This document shows, piece after piece, positions 6,710 through 7,669 of a DNA stretch of 7,669 bases. The position numbers and the translations under genes are program-made. The DNA lies in NCBI GenBank assembly GCA_003857395.1, contig RPRC01000269.1, positions 1 through 7,669 of the forward strand, read 5' to 3'. Origin of the DNA: Geobacter sp. Its GTDB lineage: Bacteria; Desulfobacterota; Desulfuromonadia; Geobacterales; Geobacteraceae. The stretch's first letter is position 1. Each line of letters opens with the position of its first letter. Under the pieces are notes generated by a model. That model searched no databases. It saw nothing but the letters and a program-made list of their open reading frames with translations, and was not told the DNA's origin.

Positions 6710-7669
6710 TCAACTCTCCAGCAGATTAACCAGCACACGGCCACACAGCTGCCCTTTCAATATTGCCTGGATTTCATTTTCCAGATTGTGGAGTGTGCAC
6801 TCCCGAACAATAGTTTCCAGGTTTTCAGGCTTCCATTCGCCGGCAAGTTTTTCCCAGACAATGCGGCGGGGTTCCATGGGGCACTGAACGGAATCGGTCC
6901 CCAAAAGGCTGACACCCCTCAAAATAAACGGTAGCACATTGACGGAGAGCTCCCGTGACCCAACCAGTCCGCAACAGGCAACACTACCTCCATAGCGGGT
7001 CGACTTTATGGCAGCGGCAAGCATCTCGCCACCCACGACATCAATAACTCCTGCCCACCTCTCCCGCATCATGGGGCGTTCAGCTCCCTCAAGAACACCT
7101 TCACGTCCAATCACATCGGCGGCACCAAGAGAAAGAAGATAATCCTTCTGAGACGATTTCCCGGTCGCGGCGATCACACGAAACCCCGCCTTTGCCAGAA
7201 TCGCCACAGCAAGGCTGCCAACCCCGCCGGTTGCTCCGGTAACGAGTATTTCGCCCTGCTCCGGCTTTACGCCGTTACCGGCAAGTTTCTTCACCATAAG
7301 GCCGGCAGTCAGCCCTGCAGTGCCCAAGATCATGCTGTCACGAAGACTAAGCCCATCAGGCAGAGGAACCACCCATTCTGCAGGTACCCTGATGTATTGG
7401 CCAAACCCTCCCGGTGTATCCATCCCCAGATCGTAGCTGGTGACAAGCACCTTGTCGCCCGGCTTGAAAGCGCTGTCGACGGATTCAACAATTTCACCGG
7501 CAGCATCAATGCCCGGTGTATGGGGATAATTTCTGGTAACAGCGAATTGACCGGTGGCGGAAAGGGCATCCTTGTAGTTGAGAGACGAGTAATGAACCTT
7601 CAACAGGATTTCACCGGGCGGCAGGTCATCAAGAGACCGCGCACCAATCCTGATTGAGTAGGTTTTATC
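6710..7669 (-). CDS. acuI: YhdH/AcuI-like NADPH-dependent oxidoreductase (acryloyl-CoA reductase family), N-terminus cut by window edge
   Basis: The frame is open to the right edge, so the true start lies outside the window. The visible part has 319 residues ending at TGA (6712-6710), and comparison with E. coli YhdH (324 aa) suggests only about 10 residues are missing. The TTG at 7603 is internal, since coding-like sequence (ending in LPPGEILLKVHYSS) continues upstream of it. Family hallmarks are SSLNYKDAL near the start, the PGIDAAGEI segment, the TAGLTA helix and a complete Rossmann loop VTGATGGVGS (fragment residues 143-152), followed later by GGSVACCGLVG and LPFILRGVSLLGTDSV. No zinc-binding cysteine set of classical alcohol dehydrogenases is seen, as expected for the quinone-oxidoreductase-like MDR group. 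Characterised members reduce acryloyl-CoA to propionyl-CoA with NADPH in the cytosol. Whether this copy acts on acryloyl-CoA or another electrophilic enoyl compound cannot be read from the sequence. It converges on the lemA operon. Confidence 0.9.
   Translation of the reverse strand, partial: DKTYSIRIGARSLDDLPPGEILLKVHYSSLNYKDALSATGQFAVTRNYPHTPGIDAAGEIVESVDSAFKPGDKVLVTSYDLGMDTPGGFGQYIRVPAEWVVPLPDGLSLRDSMILGTAGLTAGLMVKKLAGNGVKPEQGEILVTGATGGVGSLAVAILAKAGFRVIAATGKSSQKDYLLSLGAADVIGREGVLEGAERPMMRERWAGVIDVVGGEMLAAAIKSTRYGGSVACCGLVGSRELSVNVLPFILRGVSLLGTDSVQCPMEPRRIVWEKLAGEWKPENLETIVRECTLHNLENEIQAILKGQLCGRVLVNLLES

Noticed and set aside
7570..7603. Start of the oxidoreductase at TTG 7603
   Set aside because: The coding frame continues upstream to the window edge with family-like sequence (LPPGEILLKV), so the TTG is an internal leucine codon.

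Overview
The window reads as ordinary chromosomal DNA from a Gram-negative, probably anaerobic or respiratory bacterium. The mix of RhlE, MutM, a NapH-like membrane polyferredoxin, a LemA/M48 pair and a YhdH/AcuI-type reductase would suit a Desulfuromonadales-like member of the old Deltaproteobacteria. That placement is an inference from gene content and style, not from a marker gene. No rRNA, tRNA, CRISPR array, complete insertion sequence or phage gene is visible.

Layout: (1) 1-1001 is the 3' part of a DEAD-box RNA helicase (RhlE type), open at the left edge and closed by a strong intrinsic terminator at 1023-1063. (2) 1064-1652 has no convincing gene. Its first part is AT-rich, with weak coding-like frames on the minus strand. 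Its last part (about 1518-1652) is GC-rich, carries a 10-bp direct repeat and short complementary arms, and may be the leader of the next gene. (3) 1653-1814 encodes a 53-residue zinc-ribbon-like protein of unknown function. (4) 1957-2772 is mutM (fpg), with a weak Fur-box-like palindrome just before its ribosome binding site. It is followed 32 bases later by a NapH-like membrane 4Fe-4S protein at 2805-3974. (5) 4118-6659 is a tight two-gene operon, lemA plus an M48 (HtpX-like) membrane metalloprotease with an unusually long cytosolic C-terminal extension. (6) On the opposite strand, 6710-7669 is a YhdH/AcuI-like NADPH-dependent oxidoreductase, nearly complete but open at the right edge and convergent with the protease gene.

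Functionally the genes look like separate housekeeping units: RNA remodelling, oxidative base repair, membrane electron transfer, envelope proteostasis and acryloyl-CoA/quinone-type reduction. I do not see a clearly new multi-gene system. The least explained pieces are the zinc-ribbon microprotein with its unusual leader, the 300-residue tail of the M48 protease, and the orphan polyferredoxin beside mutM.
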